A stretch of 64,000 bases of DNA from CAVXHQ01 sp963789535 (GCA_963789535.1 CAWBKU010000004.1:806001-870000), one strand, 5' to 3'. Counted from the stretch's first letter, positions 33,902 through 43,073 are shown. Notes: generated from the sequence alone by a model not told the origin. Made by a program: numbers and translations.

Positions 33902-34801
33902 ATGATCCTCCTCGCGGCCCTCCTGCTCGACGCGGCTTTCGGCGAACCCCGCTGGCTCTGGTCCCGGCTGCCGCATCCCGCCGTTCTCATGGGCCGCGCG
34001 GTCGGCCGGCTCGATGCGCATCTGAACACCGGCACGCACCGGCGCCTGCGCGGTTGCGTCGCGACGCTTGCCCTCGTCGGGGGCGCCCTGATCCTCGGCC
34101 TCGCGCTCCGCGCCTTGCCGGGCCCCTTCGCCGAGATCCTCGTCGGCGCGATCCTCCTCGCGCAACGCTCTCTCGCCGATCACGTCACCGCCGTCGCCCG
34201 CGCCGTCGGCCTGTCGCTTGCCGAAGGCCGCGCCGAGGTCGCGATGATCGTCAGTCGCGATACCGCCGCAATGGACGCCAGCGCCGTCGCCCGCGCGGCG
34301 ATAGAGAGTGCCGCCGAGAACCTCTCGGACGGCGTCGTGGCCCCGTTTCTGTGGTTCGCCGTCGCAGGATTGCCCGGCCTGCTGGTCTACAAGGCGGTGA
34401 ACACCGCCGACAGCATGATCGGCTATCTCACGCCGCGCCATGCCGCCTTCGGCTGGTCGGCGGCGCGGCTCGACGATGCGATGAACCTGATCCCCGCGCG
34501 GCTGACCGCCCTGCTGATCCGCATGACCGCCCCCGGAAGCGGGCGGTGGTCGGAGATCGCCGCCGACGCGCGCCGCCACCGCTCGCCGAACGCGGGCTGG
34601 CCCGAGGCGGCGATGGCCCGCGCCCTCGGCGTGGCCTTGGCCGGGCCGCGGAGCTACGACGGGCAGATGCGGGATTTTGCCTTTGTGAACGCCCCGGGTC
34701 GCCGCAGCCTCTCGCCCGAGGACATCGACGCCGCCGTCGGGCACCTGTGGCGCGTCTGGGCCTGCCTCATCGCCGCCGCCCTCTTCATCACACTGTTCTG
34801 A
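33902..34801 (+). CDS. cbiB: Adenosylcobinamide-phosphate synthase
   Basis: A 299-residue membrane protein (CbiB, also called CobD) that attaches aminopropanol or its phosphate to adenosylcobyrate. Signatures: LLLDAAFGEPRWLWSRLPHP, AIESAAENLSDGVVAPFLWF, and YKAVNTADSMIGYLTPRHAA. Several hydrophobic segments are present, including the last ten residues. The gap to cobC is 61 bases with no terminator, so the unit is DUF1636-cobC-cbiB. Confidence 0.94.
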   Translation: MILLAALLLDAAFGEPRWLWSRLPHPAVLMGRAVGRLDAHLNTGTHRRLRGCVATLALVGGALILGLALRALPGPFAEILVGAILLAQRSLADHVTAVARAVGLSLAEGRAEVAMIVSRDTAAMDASAVARAAIESAAENLSDGVVAPFLWFAVAGLPGLLVYKAVNTADSMIGYLTPRHAAFGWSAARLDDAMNLIPARLTALLIRMTAPGSGRWSEIAADARRHRSPNAGWPEAAMARALGVALAGPRSYDGQMRDFAFVNAPGRRSLSPEDIDAAVGHLWRVWACLIAAALFITLF

Positions 34802-34832
34802 AAAGGAAAAGGCGGCCCCGATCGGAGCCGCC
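34801..34832 (-). terminator. Intrinsic terminator of rhlE
   Basis: Arms GGCGGC and GCCGCC with an inner self-complementary CCGATCGG form a GC-rich stem. On the minus strand it is followed by TTTTCCTTTT, so it ends leftward transcription of rhlE at the cbiB 3' end. Confidence 0.75.
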
Positions 34833-34898
34833 CTTGCGATGATGCCCCAGATGGGTCGGCGGGCGGGGCGTTGCGCGCTCTCGGGCGCGCGAGCGCCG

Positions 34899-36191
34899 TC
34901 AGGCCGCCGAACGACCGCCCGACTTGCGCCGCCGGTTGCCGCCACCGGGCTTGCCGCCCGCGTTGACCGACTTGGGCGCGCCGCCGCGCGGGGCACCGCG
35001 ACCGCGACCGCCGCCCCCACCGCCGCCACCGCCATTCGGGCGCTTCTTCTGGCCCGGCACCATTTCCCACGGCCGACCCGAGGCCACGGGGATGTCCGCC
35101 TTCATCGCCTTCTGGATGTCGCGCAGTTCGACCATCTCGTCAGGCGCGCAGAACGCGATCGCGGCACCATCGGCACCTGCACGCGCGGTGCGTCCGATCC
35201 GGTGGACATAGTTCTCGGCGACGTTCGGCAGATCGTAGTTATAGACGTGCCGCACCTGCGGGATGTCGAGGCCGCGCGCGGCAACGTCCGTCGCCACCAG
35301 CACCCGGACCTTGCCCGCCTTGAACGCATCGAGCGCGCGCTGCCGCTGACCCTGGCTCTTGTTGCCGTGGATGCTGTCGACCGCGTATCCCGCCGCCTCG
35401 AGCTGCTTGCGCAGCTTTTCCGAGCCGTGTTTCGTGCGCCCGAACACCAGCGCCAGTTCGTCGCGGTGCGCGTCCAGCAGTTCGATCAGCAGGTCGGTCT
35501 TGGCGGCCTGTGCGACGAAATGCACCGATTGCTCGATCTTTTCCACCGGCTTGCCGGGCGCGTTCACCTGCACCTTGACCGGATCGGTGAGGTAGGCGCG
35601 GCTCAATTCCTCCATCTGCTTCGGCATCGTCGCCGAGAACAGCATCGTCTGGCGGTCAGCGGCGAGCAGCGGCACGATCCGGCGCAGCGCGTGGATGAAC
35701 CCCATGTCGAGCATCTGGTCGGCCTCGTCGAGGACGAGGAACTCGGTCTCGGCCAGCGACACGGCGCGGCGGTCGATCAGGTCGATCAGGCGGCCGGGCG
35801 TGGCGACCAGCAGGCTGACGCCGCGCTCCATCCGGCGCATCTGGCCGACGATGCCGGCGCCGCCGTAGACCAGCGCTACCTTCAGGTGGGTGCCCTTGGT
35901 ATAGGCCTCGAGGTTGGCGGCGATCTGGACCGCCAGTTCGCGGGTGGGGGCGAGGACGAGGGCGCGCGCCGATTTCGGGCTTGGCTTGCGCCCGTCCTTC
36001 ATCAGCCGGTCGATCATCGGCAGGCCGAAGGCGGCGGTTTTGCCCGAGCCGGTCTGGGCGAGGCCCATGACGTCGCGGCCGTTCATCGCATGCGGGATGG
36101 CCTGCGTCTGGATCGGGGTGGGGTCGGTGATGCCCTGCTCGGCGAGGGCGGCGATGAGGCGGGGCGCGAGGCCCAGCATGTCGAAATCCAT
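34899..36191 (-). CDS. rhlE: DEAD-box RNA helicase (RhlE-like)
   Basis: A 430-residue helicase. Q motif and motif I: PIQTQAIPHAM and AQTGSGKTAAFGLP; then PTRELAVQIA, TPGRLIDLID, VLDEADQMLDMGF (DEAD), SATMPK, and VATDVAARGLDIP with HRIGRTARAG in the second domain. The C-terminal tail after residue 380 is Gly/Arg/Lys-rich (GGGGGGGGRGRGAPRGG), likely binding RNA. Such helicases act in ribosome assembly and mRNA decay, often in the cold. Single gene by context. Confidence 0.92.
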   Translation of the reverse strand: MDFDMLGLAPRLIAALAEQGITDPTPIQTQAIPHAMNGRDVMGLAQTGSGKTAAFGLPMIDRLMKDGRKPSPKSARALVLAPTRELAVQIAANLEAYTKGTHLKVALVYGGAGIVGQMRRMERGVSLLVATPGRLIDLIDRRAVSLAETEFLVLDEADQMLDMGFIHALRRIVPLLAADRQTMLFSATMPKQMEELSRAYLTDPVKVQVNAPGKPVEKIEQSVHFVAQAAKTDLLIELLDAHRDELALVFGRTKHGSEKLRKQLEAAGYAVDSIHGNKSQGQRQRALDAFKAGKVRVLVATDVAARGLDIPQVRHVYNYDLPNVAENYVHRIGRTARAGADGAAIAFCAPDEMVELRDIQKAMKADIPVASGRPWEMVPGQKKRPNGGGGGGGGGRGRGAPRGGAPKSVNAGGKPGGGNRRRKSGGRSAA

Positions 36192-36644
36192 TGTATTTCC
36201 GTTCGTAGATGCGCCCGTCGCGGGGAAAGGCCCCGGGGCGCGTTAAAGGGGCCCGGAGGCGCCGGAATGGCGCGCACGGGCGTTCGGGTGGCGCAAGGGT
36301 CTGAGCGGAAAGGCCGATTGCCCCAACGCTTCCCCGACGCGGCCCCTCGCGTGATGATGGAACCTCTTGGCGGACCGGCCCTGCACTCGCCTCCCTTGCG
36401 GAAGACAGCGCGCTGCTCACGCGGCAGCGGGGCGAACGGTCCTACGAGGGGGGACATGGGCGGTTCGGGCGCCAAAGTCAATGCCGCAGGTGCGAAAGGG
36501 CTTTTGGCAAAACGGACTCACTGGCGTGCGAAATGCCCGGTATCGCCCCGAACCGCTGGGCAAGCCGTCGAATGCCGCCTATGGACATCGCAATTCGGCC
36601 GGCTGGGGCGAAACGAAGCGGAACGCGAAATCGGGGTTGGGCAC
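36192..36644. other. 453-base region between rhlE and mipZ
   Basis: Divergent promoter region of two genes. I see no convincing protein or RNA gene: frames crossing it are continuations or shadows of neighbours, and no tRNA-like fold is apparent. It is GC-rich, with several GGGG runs. The length is more than two simple promoters need. Confidence 0.4.
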
Positions 36645-37454
36645 ATGGCGCACATCATCGTCGTCGGCAACGAAAAGGGCGGCGCGGGCAAGTCGACGGT
36701 GTCGATGCACGTCGCCACGGCGCTGGCCCGGATGGGCCACCGGATCGGCACGCTCGACCTCGACCTGCGGCAGAAATCGCTGGCCCGCTATCTCGAGAAC
36801 CGGCGCGACTATCTCGCCGAGGTCGGCCTCGACCTGCCGACGCCCACCTTCGCCGCCCTGCCCGAGGTGACGCCCGCCGAGGTGCCCGAGGGCGAGAACA
36901 TCTTCGACCATCGCCTGTCGGCCGCCGTCGCCCGGCTCGAGCCCGAGAACGACTTTATCCTGATCGACTGCCCCGGCAGCCACACCCGACTCAGCCAGGT
37001 GGCCCACAGCCTCGCCGATACGCTGGTCACGCCGCTGAACGACAGCTTCATCGACTTCGACCTGCTGGCCCACGTCGGCACCGACGGCGAGACGATCAAG
37101 GGGCCGAGCGTCTATTCCGAAATGGTCTGGAATGCGCGGCAGCTGCGCGCGCAGGCCGGATTGCAGCCGATCGACTGGATCGTGGTGCGCAACCGGCTGG
37201 GCGCACAGAACATGGTCAACAAGCAGAAGATGGAGGGCGCGCTCGAGCGGCTGTCGCGGCGCATCGGTTTTCGCACGGTGCCCGGCTTCAACGAGCGGGT
37301 GATCTTCCGCGAGCTGTTTCCGCGCGGCCTGACGCTGCTCGACCTGCGCGACGTGGGGGTCGAAAAGCTCAACATCTCCAACGTCGCGGCGCGGCAGGAA
37401 TTGCGCGGCCTGATCGACGGACTGAAGCTGCCCGGGGTGAGCGTGGATTTCTAG
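36645..37454 (+). CDS. mipZ: Division plane positioning ATPase MipZ
   Basis: A 269-residue ParA-family ATPase. The deviant Walker A is IVVGNEKGGAGKSTVSMHVA (residues about 5-24), followed by GTLDLDLRQKSLARYLENR and DFILIDCPGSHTRLSQVAHS. The DIDWIVVRNR-like segment and GFNERVIFRELFPRGLTLLD are typical of MipZ. MipZ forms gradients from ParB at the poles and inhibits FtsZ, placing division at midcell in alphaproteobacteria. Start ATG 36645. Single gene. Confidence 0.92.
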   Translation: MAHIIVVGNEKGGAGKSTVSMHVATALARMGHRIGTLDLDLRQKSLARYLENRRDYLAEVGLDLPTPTFAALPEVTPAEVPEGENIFDHRLSAAVARLEPENDFILIDCPGSHTRLSQVAHSLADTLVTPLNDSFIDFDLLAHVGTDGETIKGPSVYSEMVWNARQLRAQAGLQPIDWIVVRNRLGAQNMVNKQKMEGALERLSRRIGFRTVPGFNERVIFRELFPRGLTLLDLRDVGVEKLNISNVAARQELRGLIDGLKLPGVSVDF

Positions 37455-37457
37455 GGC

Positions 37458-37886
37458 TCAGCGCACGCCGAGCGGCGGCTTGTCGAGCGAAATCCGGCCA
37501 CGGGGCGGGCGTGCGGCGGTGGCGCCCTCCGACCGGCCCGCGCGCCGCGCGACACGCTGCGGGCGGACCGGATCCGCGCCGGGACGCAGGCGCGACGACA
37601 AGGGCGCCGCCTGCGGATCGGACCGCGGGTCTGTGCCGTTCGCCGCGGCCGGGCTGCGCACACGGACCGCGCCGCACAACAGACCGGCAAGCATCGTCGC
37701 ACCGCCGAGCTTGGCGGCAAATCCGAATACCGTCGCACCGCCGGGCACCGCGAGAGGTCCGATCAGCGCCATGCCCTGCGCCACCTGAACGGCGGCACCG
37801 AGCGCGAAGATCAGGACACCGAATCCAAGCAGCGGCAGTGTCGCGGTCGCGGCCCGGTGCCCAAGATGGTCGAGAAGGCGTTGCAT
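37458..37886 (-). CDS. Hypothetical small membrane protein
   Basis: A 142-residue protein with two probable transmembrane helices: TLPLLGFGVLIFALGAAVQV (residues about 16-35) and an Ala/Gly-rich stretch at 50-75 (FGFAAKLGGATMLAGLLCGA). The C-terminal half is basic and Pro/Arg-rich, likely cytoplasmic and disordered. It ends three bases after the mipZ stop, converging on it. No family recognised; the frame and codon use are acceptable but not decisive. Confidence 0.6.
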   Translation of the reverse strand: MQRLLDHLGHRAATATLPLLGFGVLIFALGAAVQVAQGMALIGPLAVPGGATVFGFAAKLGGATMLAGLLCGAVRVRSPAAANGTDPRSDPQAAPLSSRLRPGADPVRPQRVARRAGRSEGATAARPPRGRISLDKPPLGVR

Positions 37887-38021
37887 GACATATCCAGACG
37901 ACAGGGATCTCTGGGCCGACCCTCGCCCCTTGCCGTGGCCCCGTAGCGGCGCGGATACGTTGAATTTGTGACGAAACCGATCTATGGCAAAGGTGTCACG
38001 CTCTCTGCAAAGGCCCGCCCC

Positions 38022-38624
38022 ATGGCCCGCCGCCCGCTCGAAGACGCCGAAAGGATCGAGGTCGCCTCGCTGACCGACCTGCGCGACTGGCTCGACCGGC
38101 ATCATGGCCGCGAGACCGGCGTCTGGCTCGTGACATGGAAGAAGGCCGATGCGCTGCGCCATGTCGCAACCGCGGACGTCGTCGACGAACTGATGTGTTT
38201 CGGCTGGGTCGACAGCCTGCCGCGGCGCCTCGACGACGCCCGCTCGATGCTCTGGATCAGCCCGCGCAAACCCGGCAGCAACTGGAGCCGCGTGAACAGG
38301 GACAAGGTCGCCCGGCTCGAGGCTGCGGGGCGGATGGCGGCGTCCGGGTGCCGCGCCGTGTCGCGGGCACGGGCGGACGGGACGTGGACGGCGCTCGACG
38401 ATGTCGAGAACCTCGTGGTGCCGCCGGACCTTGCCGCCGCCCTGTCGGGCACCCCGGATCTGCGCGCCGTCTGGGATGGGTGGCCCCGCTCGGTCCGGCG
38501 GGGAGCGCTCGAGATCGTGCTCGACGCGAAACGCCCCCAGACCCGCGCCGCCCGGATCGCCACCATCGTCGATAGCGCCACCGCCGGAGAGCGCCCGTTT
38601 CAGTGGCGACCGACGCAGAAATGA
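38022..38624 (+). CDS. YdeI/OmpD-associated family protein
   Basis: A 200-residue protein of the bacteriocin-protection YdeI type: SLTDLRDWLDRHHGRETGVW, ADVVDELMCFGWVDSLPRRL, and SMLWISPRKPGSNWSRVNRD are the conserved blocks. A C-terminal DUF1905-like or helical part includes LSGTPDLRAVWDGWPRSVRR. The biochemical role is not established. ATG 38022 gives the standard N-terminus; an upstream GTG at 37968 would add a non-conserved stretch. Confidence 0.85.
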   Translation: MARRPLEDAERIEVASLTDLRDWLDRHHGRETGVWLVTWKKADALRHVATADVVDELMCFGWVDSLPRRLDDARSMLWISPRKPGSNWSRVNRDKVARLEAAGRMAASGCRAVSRARADGTWTALDDVENLVVPPDLAAALSGTPDLRAVWDGWPRSVRRGALEIVLDAKRPQTRAARIATIVDSATAGERPFQWRPTQK

Positions 38625-38739
38625 CCGCCTGTCGCGCCTCTGTTATCCAATATCCGCGCCTTTTCAGGGGCTAGAGAGCCCATCGCCAAAGTGCTAGACC
38701 CTACGCGACATATTCAGCCGCCTTGATGGAGACTTCCCC

Positions 38740-39537
38740 GTGCGCCTTTTCCTCACCGCCCTCGCCACAGCCCTTTTGGGCACTTCCGCCATTGCCGCGC
38801 CCTGCGGCGACGATGCCAGCGGTTTTCCAGCCTGGAAACAGGCCTTTGCCGCCGAAGCCGCAGCGCAGGGCGTCGGCCCGGCGGGCCTCGCGGCGCTGGC
38901 CAACGCGAGTTACGCACAGCGCACCATCAACGCCGACCGCAACCAGCGCGGCGTGCGCTACGAGCTGGGCGAGTTCATCCGCATCCGCCTCGGTTCGGTC
39001 GACGGCTTCGCCTCCCAGGCGCGCAACCGGCGCAACCAGAACCCCGGCTTCTATCAGTCGCTCGAGAACACCTACGGCGTGCCCTCGGGCGTGCTGCTCG
39101 CGATCCACGGCATGGAAACCGGGTTCGGCAACAACATGGGCTCAGAGAACGTCATCAACTCGATCCTGACGGTGGCCTACGACTGCCGCCGCGCGGACTT
39201 CTTCACGCCGCACGCCATCGCGGCACTGGTGATGGTCGACCGCGGGATGCTCGCCACCAGCCAGATCGGCGCGTTCCACGGCGAACTCGGCCACACCCAG
39301 TTCCTGCCCGGCAACGCGCTGCGTTACGGCGCGGACGGCGACGGCGACGGGCGGGTCGATTTCTACAACATGGCCGACGCGCTGGCGTCGACGGCCAACT
39401 ACCTGCGGCAAAAGGGCTGGCAGCCGGGGCAGAGCTATCAGGAAGGCACCGCCAATTTCCGGGTGCTGAACGAATGGAACGCGGCGACGGTCTATCAGCA
39501 GGCCATCGCGCTGGTCGGCGCCGCCATCGACGGCTGA
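38740..39537 (+). CDS. Lytic murein transglycosylase (MltB/SLT_2 family)
   Basis: A 265-residue exported enzyme cleaving peptidoglycan glycan strands with formation of anhydromuropeptides. A signal peptide (LFLTALATALLGTSAIAA) precedes the domain; the catalytic Glu is E126 in LAIHGMETGFGNNMG, with GELGHTQFLPGNALRYG and DGDGRVDFYNMADALASTAN following. Start is GTG 38740 with GGAG eight bases upstream. A Cys at residue 22, just after the cleavage site, is not in a good lipobox, so it is probably soluble in the periplasm. Confidence 0.92.
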   Translation: MRLFLTALATALLGTSAIAAPCGDDASGFPAWKQAFAAEAAAQGVGPAGLAALANASYAQRTINADRNQRGVRYELGEFIRIRLGSVDGFASQARNRRNQNPGFYQSLENTYGVPSGVLLAIHGMETGFGNNMGSENVINSILTVAYDCRRADFFTPHAIAALVMVDRGMLATSQIGAFHGELGHTQFLPGNALRYGADGDGDGRVDFYNMADALASTANYLRQKGWQPGQSYQEGTANFRVLNEWNAATVYQQAIALVGAAIDG

Positions 39538-39555
39538 GCGCCCGGCGCTGTCGGG

Positions 39556-39641
39556 TGGTGCCCCCGGCCGGACTCGAACCGGCACGGCACTGAGGCCAGG
39601 AGATTTTAAGTCTCCGATGTCTACCATTCCACCACGGGGGC
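39556..39641 (-). tRNA. tRNA-Leu (anticodon UAA)
   Basis: An 86-base tRNA with a long variable arm. The seven-base-pair acceptor stem is GCCCCCG/CGGGGGC; the anticodon stem GGAGA/TCTCC encloses CTTAAAA, giving anticodon TAA. GGTTCGAGTCC is the T loop region, and CCA is encoded. It reads leftward between the transglycosylase and the CaiB/BaiF gene. Confidence 0.96.
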
Positions 39642-39698
39642 ACGCGGGGCCTGCCGAGTGTTGGTAGCGGGCGGCGCGGCGGCGGTAAAGGCGCCGCC

Positions 39699-41024
39699 TC
39701 AGCCCGGCCAGCGGGGCGGATCGCGGCGCAACAGACCGGCGGGGATCGACCAGACGGGGGCGATACCGCCGACGCGCAACGGCGGGCGCAGGCGCCGGGC
39801 GGGGCCCCAGCCGGTCGGCTCCGGTGCCTCCTGCCAGTCGGCGTCGTCCGGCGTCAGGGTGCCGGTATCCGCGTCGCCGGGGTGCAGCGCCAGCGCCTCG
39901 CCGGTCCGCGCCAGTGACAGGCGGGCCGACACGGCCCTGCCCCCGGCCCGCAGCGCCAGCCCCCGCAGCACGGCGGCGGCCATCAGATGGCCGGTGCCAT
40001 GGTCGAGCGCCTGCACCGGAAGGGGATGCGGCTTGCCGCCCGGGGTCATCGGGGCGGCGATTCCGTCCGACATCTGCACCAGACTGTCGAACCCGCGCCG
40101 CTCGGCCCAGGGGCCGGTATGGCCGTAGGCGTCGAGGCTCACGTCGATCAGCGCGGGGTTCAGCGCGCGCCGCGCCGCCGCCCCGAAACCGAGGCCGTCC
40201 AGCGCGCCGGGGCGGTAGCCGTGGACCAGCACATCGGCCCCCTCCAGCAGCCGCTGGAAAGAGGCGCGGTCCGCCGCCTGCCGCAGGTCGAGAGCGACGC
40301 AGCGCTTGCCCAGCGTCACGTCGGGCAGGACGCCGGGCTCGTCCCATCCCGGCGGGTCGATCCGCAGCACCTGCGCGCCGAACCCAGCCAGCAGGCGCGT
40401 CGCCACCGGCCCGGCGAGAACGCGGGTGAGGTCGAGAACGCGAAGGCCCGACAGCGGCGTCGCACCGCCCGCCAGCGTCCGGGGCGGCACGGCGCCATGG
40501 TCCTGCCAGGCCACCAGCGGCTCTGCCGCGACCGCCCGGCCCTGCGGATGCGCCGCCCAGTCGGCCCGGCTGCGCAACCGCGCCGCCGCCCCGCCCGCAC
40601 CGACCACCGCCGTCTCGAGCGCGTCCGCCGCCCAGCCCTGCACCACCACGGCCACCGCCGCGCGGGTGCCGTCGCAGCCCAGCACCGACAGCGCCGCCGC
40701 CCGGTGATGCGGCGCATTGGTGTGCAGCCGGATCCAGCCGTCCTGCGCGGCGTAATTGCCGGCCACCGCGTCCCAGGGGTCCGCCATTTCCCAGCCGAGC
40801 GGCGCCACCGCGCCCTGGAACCAGAGCGAGGCCAGCCGCCGGTCGACCCGCACCGCGCCCCCGTCCATGAGGTCGGCCAGCGCCTGCCCGGCGGCAGCCA
40901 CAGTGGCGCAGGCGAAATCGGTGACAGCATAGCGCGAGGGGAGGTCGCCCACTCCGACCCTCTCGAAATCGGGGCGTTCGGCGCCGAAGACGGCGGTGCA
41001 GATATCCTGCCAAAAGGGGATCAT
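39699..41024 (-). CDS. CaiB/BaiF family CoA-transferase
   Basis: A 441-residue family III CoA-transferase homologue. The C-terminal half is clear: LSGLRVLDLTRVLAGPVATR, LGKRCVALDLRQAADRASFQ, DVLVHGYRPGALDGLGFG and a DAYGHTGPWAERRGFDSLVQ region. The N-terminal 190 residues are more divergent, so this resembles the long or two-lobed members. Such enzymes move CoA between carboxylic acids; the substrate is unknown and no degradation genes adjoin. I chose ATG 41024 (MIPFWQDICTAVFG). Confidence 0.85.
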   Translation of the reverse strand: MIPFWQDICTAVFGAERPDFERVGVGDLPSRYAVTDFACATVAAAGQALADLMDGGAVRVDRRLASLWFQGAVAPLGWEMADPWDAVAGNYAAQDGWIRLHTNAPHHRAAALSVLGCDGTRAAVAVVVQGWAADALETAVVGAGGAAARLRSRADWAAHPQGRAVAAEPLVAWQDHGAVPPRTLAGGATPLSGLRVLDLTRVLAGPVATRLLAGFGAQVLRIDPPGWDEPGVLPDVTLGKRCVALDLRQAADRASFQRLLEGADVLVHGYRPGALDGLGFGAAARRALNPALIDVSLDAYGHTGPWAERRGFDSLVQMSDGIAAPMTPGGKPHPLPVQALDHGTGHLMAAAVLRGLALRAGGRAVSARLSLARTGEALALHPGDADTGTLTPDDADWQEAPEPTGWGPARRLRPPLRVGGIAPVWSIPAGLLRRDPPRWPG

Positions 41025-41081
41025 GTCGCGCCCTCGCTGTTGGCCCGCAGTCTGCACCCGATGTGGAACGGCGAAAAGGGG

Positions 41082-41591
41082 TCAGGCGAGGCCCGACGCA
41101 ACCGCTTGCAGCGTGATGAGGCCGAGGCCCGCAAGGCCGATCGGCAGGCCGAGCGGGAATCGGCGCCGCTCGGTCAGGCCGCGCCAGCGCCCCGCGCGGC
41201 CGTTGGTGCGGCGCCGGATCAAGGCGAGCGCGACGAGGCTCAGGATCATCGCACCCGACAGCAGCAGGGCGAAGGGCGCCAGCAGCGGCGGCGGCACGAA
41301 CAGGACGAGCACCGCGAGCAGTTTCACGTCGCCGCCGCCCAGCACCCGCAGGGCAAAGGCGCCGAGACAGAGGGCAAAGACGACGACGCCCGCAACGACG
41401 CGCAGCGCGAGGTCGCCGCCCGGTATCTGGAACGGCACCGTCGCGAGGAACACGACGAGGAACAGGAGGACCAGCCAATTGGGGATCCGCAGCAGGCGCA
41501 GGTCGCAGAGCATGACCACCACGAGGAGCGGCACCAGCAGCCAGCCGGTCGAGACCTGCGCCCCGCTGAGGAAGGCGAGCATGCCACTCAT
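41082..41591 (-). CDS. cpaA: Prepilin peptidase of the Tad system (CpaA/TadV)
   Basis: A 169-residue membrane aspartic protease of the A24 family. The two catalytic Asp are in VVMLCDLRLLRIPNWLVLLF and in GGGDVKLLAVLV, and about five to six hydrophobic helices are present. It cleaves the leader of the Flp pilin and pseudopilins. It overlaps the LuxR-family regulator gene by ATGA, and together they diverge from flp. Confidence 0.92.
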   Translation of the reverse strand: MSGMLAFLSGAQVSTGWLLVPLLVVVMLCDLRLLRIPNWLVLLFLVVFLATVPFQIPGGDLALRVVAGVVVFALCLGAFALRVLGGGDVKLLAVLVLFVPPPLLAPFALLLSGAMILSLVALALIRRRTNGRAGRWRGLTERRRFPLGLPIGLAGLGLITLQAVASGLA

Positions 41592-42439
41592 GCCGCGTCC
41601 CGGTCGGCGTCGCGGACCAGCGCGATCAGTTCGACCTGACTGGCCGTCCCCGTCTTGGCATAGAGGTTGCGCAGGTGGCTGCGGACCGTCGGCACCGAGA
41701 TGCCCAGCGCCTCGGCGACGTCGCGCGCCTTGGCGCCGGTGACGACCAGTTGCCCGACGCGCTGTTCGGCGCGGCTGAGGGCGCAGGGGTTCATCGGACC
41801 GAGGATATCGTGCGCCGCGCCGTCCGGCGCGGCGCCCCGGGTCCGGCCATGCGCCTTGATCTGCCGCAGCACGAGGCCGGGCAGGCGGGCGGCCCAGGCG
41901 TTCGCCATGGCCTGGGTGATGATCGAGGTCGGCAGTTCCGGCGAGCGGTCGGGACGGCGGTCGAACTGCGCCTCGAGGCAGTCGATGTGCCCGTCCATCG
42001 CCTCGAGCACGATGAGGCTGACCTCGACGATGCCGCAGCGCCCGTCCGATTCGCGCGCCAGTGCGCTGCCCGCAAAGCCCGGCATCGCGCGCAACTGGCT
42101 CAGGCGCCAGATCGCGCCGGGTTCGAGGTCGCGGGGCGGAAAGCCGCGGATGAAACGGGCCATCGCGCCGCTGCTGACCTCGGCCGTTCGGGTGTCGTGG
42201 GCGCGTGCCGCGGTGGCGATGGCAAGCGCCCGGTCACCCTCGAGGCGGTAGAGCGCGACGTTCGCCGCGCCGATCTGCCGGGTCAGGACCGTGATGACCT
42301 CGTCTATCGGATAGCGCCCGGCCAGCGCGGCCGCCCAATCGGTCACGAGCGCGAAGGACCGCGCGAGCCGGAAATGGAAGTCGGACGCGCCCGCGAACGG
42401 GACGATCTGTGTCCGGTCCCTGACCGATGTGCGCGGCAT
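41588..42439 (-). CDS. LuxR-family transcriptional regulator of the Tad locus
   Basis: A 283-residue protein. The C-terminal 60 residues form a LuxR helix-turn-helix: LSRAEQRVGQLVVTGAKARD, VAEALGISVPTVRSHLRNLY and AKTGTASQVELIALV. The N-terminal 200 residues look like a GAF/PAS-type sensor without an autoinducer-domain signature. It is translationally coupled to cpaA and divergent from flp, so it probably controls the pilus genes. No receiver domain, so activation is likely by ligand or partner rather than phosphorylation. Start ATG 42439. Confidence 0.85.
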   Translation of the reverse strand: MPRTSVRDRTQIVPFAGASDFHFRLARSFALVTDWAAALAGRYPIDEVITVLTRQIGAANVALYRLEGDRALAIATAARAHDTRTAEVSSGAMARFIRGFPPRDLEPGAIWRLSQLRAMPGFAGSALARESDGRCGIVEVSLIVLEAMDGHIDCLEAQFDRRPDRSPELPTSIITQAMANAWAARLPGLVLRQIKAHGRTRGAAPDGAAHDILGPMNPCALSRAEQRVGQLVVTGAKARDVAEALGISVPTVRSHLRNLYAKTGTASQVELIALVRDADRDAA

Positions 42440-42758
42440 GTGGCGATTCCCTTCGTAGAGCGGACGCCGCGATCCTCGCAGCCGCACAAGGAACGGACGC
42501 GGCCCTCGGCCGGCATCTTTGTGTCCGTTGGCAGTCCCAAGGCCCTGATTCGAATGACTCAACGGCACGGCACCAGCGCATTTCCGCGGTGAATTGAGGC
42601 AGCGTCGGACGCAAAAAGCCCTGAAAACGCCCCGAACACTCATCCACCGGGACGATGCGCAGGCAGCCCCACAAGGTTAAAAATTCCTTATCGGCGGGCT
42701 CGTCACGATGCGGACCGCTTCACCCCCCGGCCTCGCGCCACAGCAAAGGAACACCACC
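42440..42758. other. 319-base divergent promoter region of the Tad locus
   Basis: No gene is visible. It separates the leftward regulator-cpaA pair from the rightward flp operon. The only AT-rich patch is around 42675-42692, which contains a near-CtrA site about 68 bases upstream of flp. Confidence 0.5.
42677..42691. promoter_or_regulatory. Near-consensus CtrA site upstream of flp
   Basis: TTAAAAATTCCTTAT matches TTAA-N7-TTAA except for the last base. It is upstream of the pilin gene. Caulobacter pilA is CtrA-controlled, which makes this plausible, but one mismatch leaves it weak. Confidence 0.4.
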
Positions 42759-42938
42759 ATGAAAGACCAGATCCTCTCGCTCATGATCCGCCTGCGTCAC
42801 TGCGACGAGGGCGCGACCCTCGTGGAATACGGCATCGCGCTCGGCCTCGCCGTCACGCTCGGCGCCGGTGCGCTCGTCACGCTGGCCAGCGACGTCGGCG
42901 GCACGATGACCGCTGCCGGGGCGGCGATGCCCTCCTGA
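42759..42938 (+). CDS. flp: Flp/Fap pilin
   Basis: A 59-residue type IVb pilin. The charged leader MKDQILSLMIRLRHCDEG precedes ATLVEYGIALGLAVTLGAGA; the G/A...E processing site with Glu at +5 is typical of prepilin peptidase substrates. The hydrophobic helix forms the pilus core. AAAGGA lies eight bases before the ATG. First gene of the rightward Tad operon. Confidence 0.93.
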   Translation: MKDQILSLMIRLRHCDEGATLVEYGIALGLAVTLGAGALVTLASDVGGTMTAAGAAMPS

Positions 42939-43073
42939 TCCGACCCGCTCCCGTCTGGTGCCGCGCCGCCGCGGCGCCAGACGGACCCCCCTTCCCCTAT
43001 CCCGGACCCCGACCCATGCCCGCTGCTCGCCCGCCTCTCCCGATTTCACCGCGACGAGGATGGCGGCATCCTC

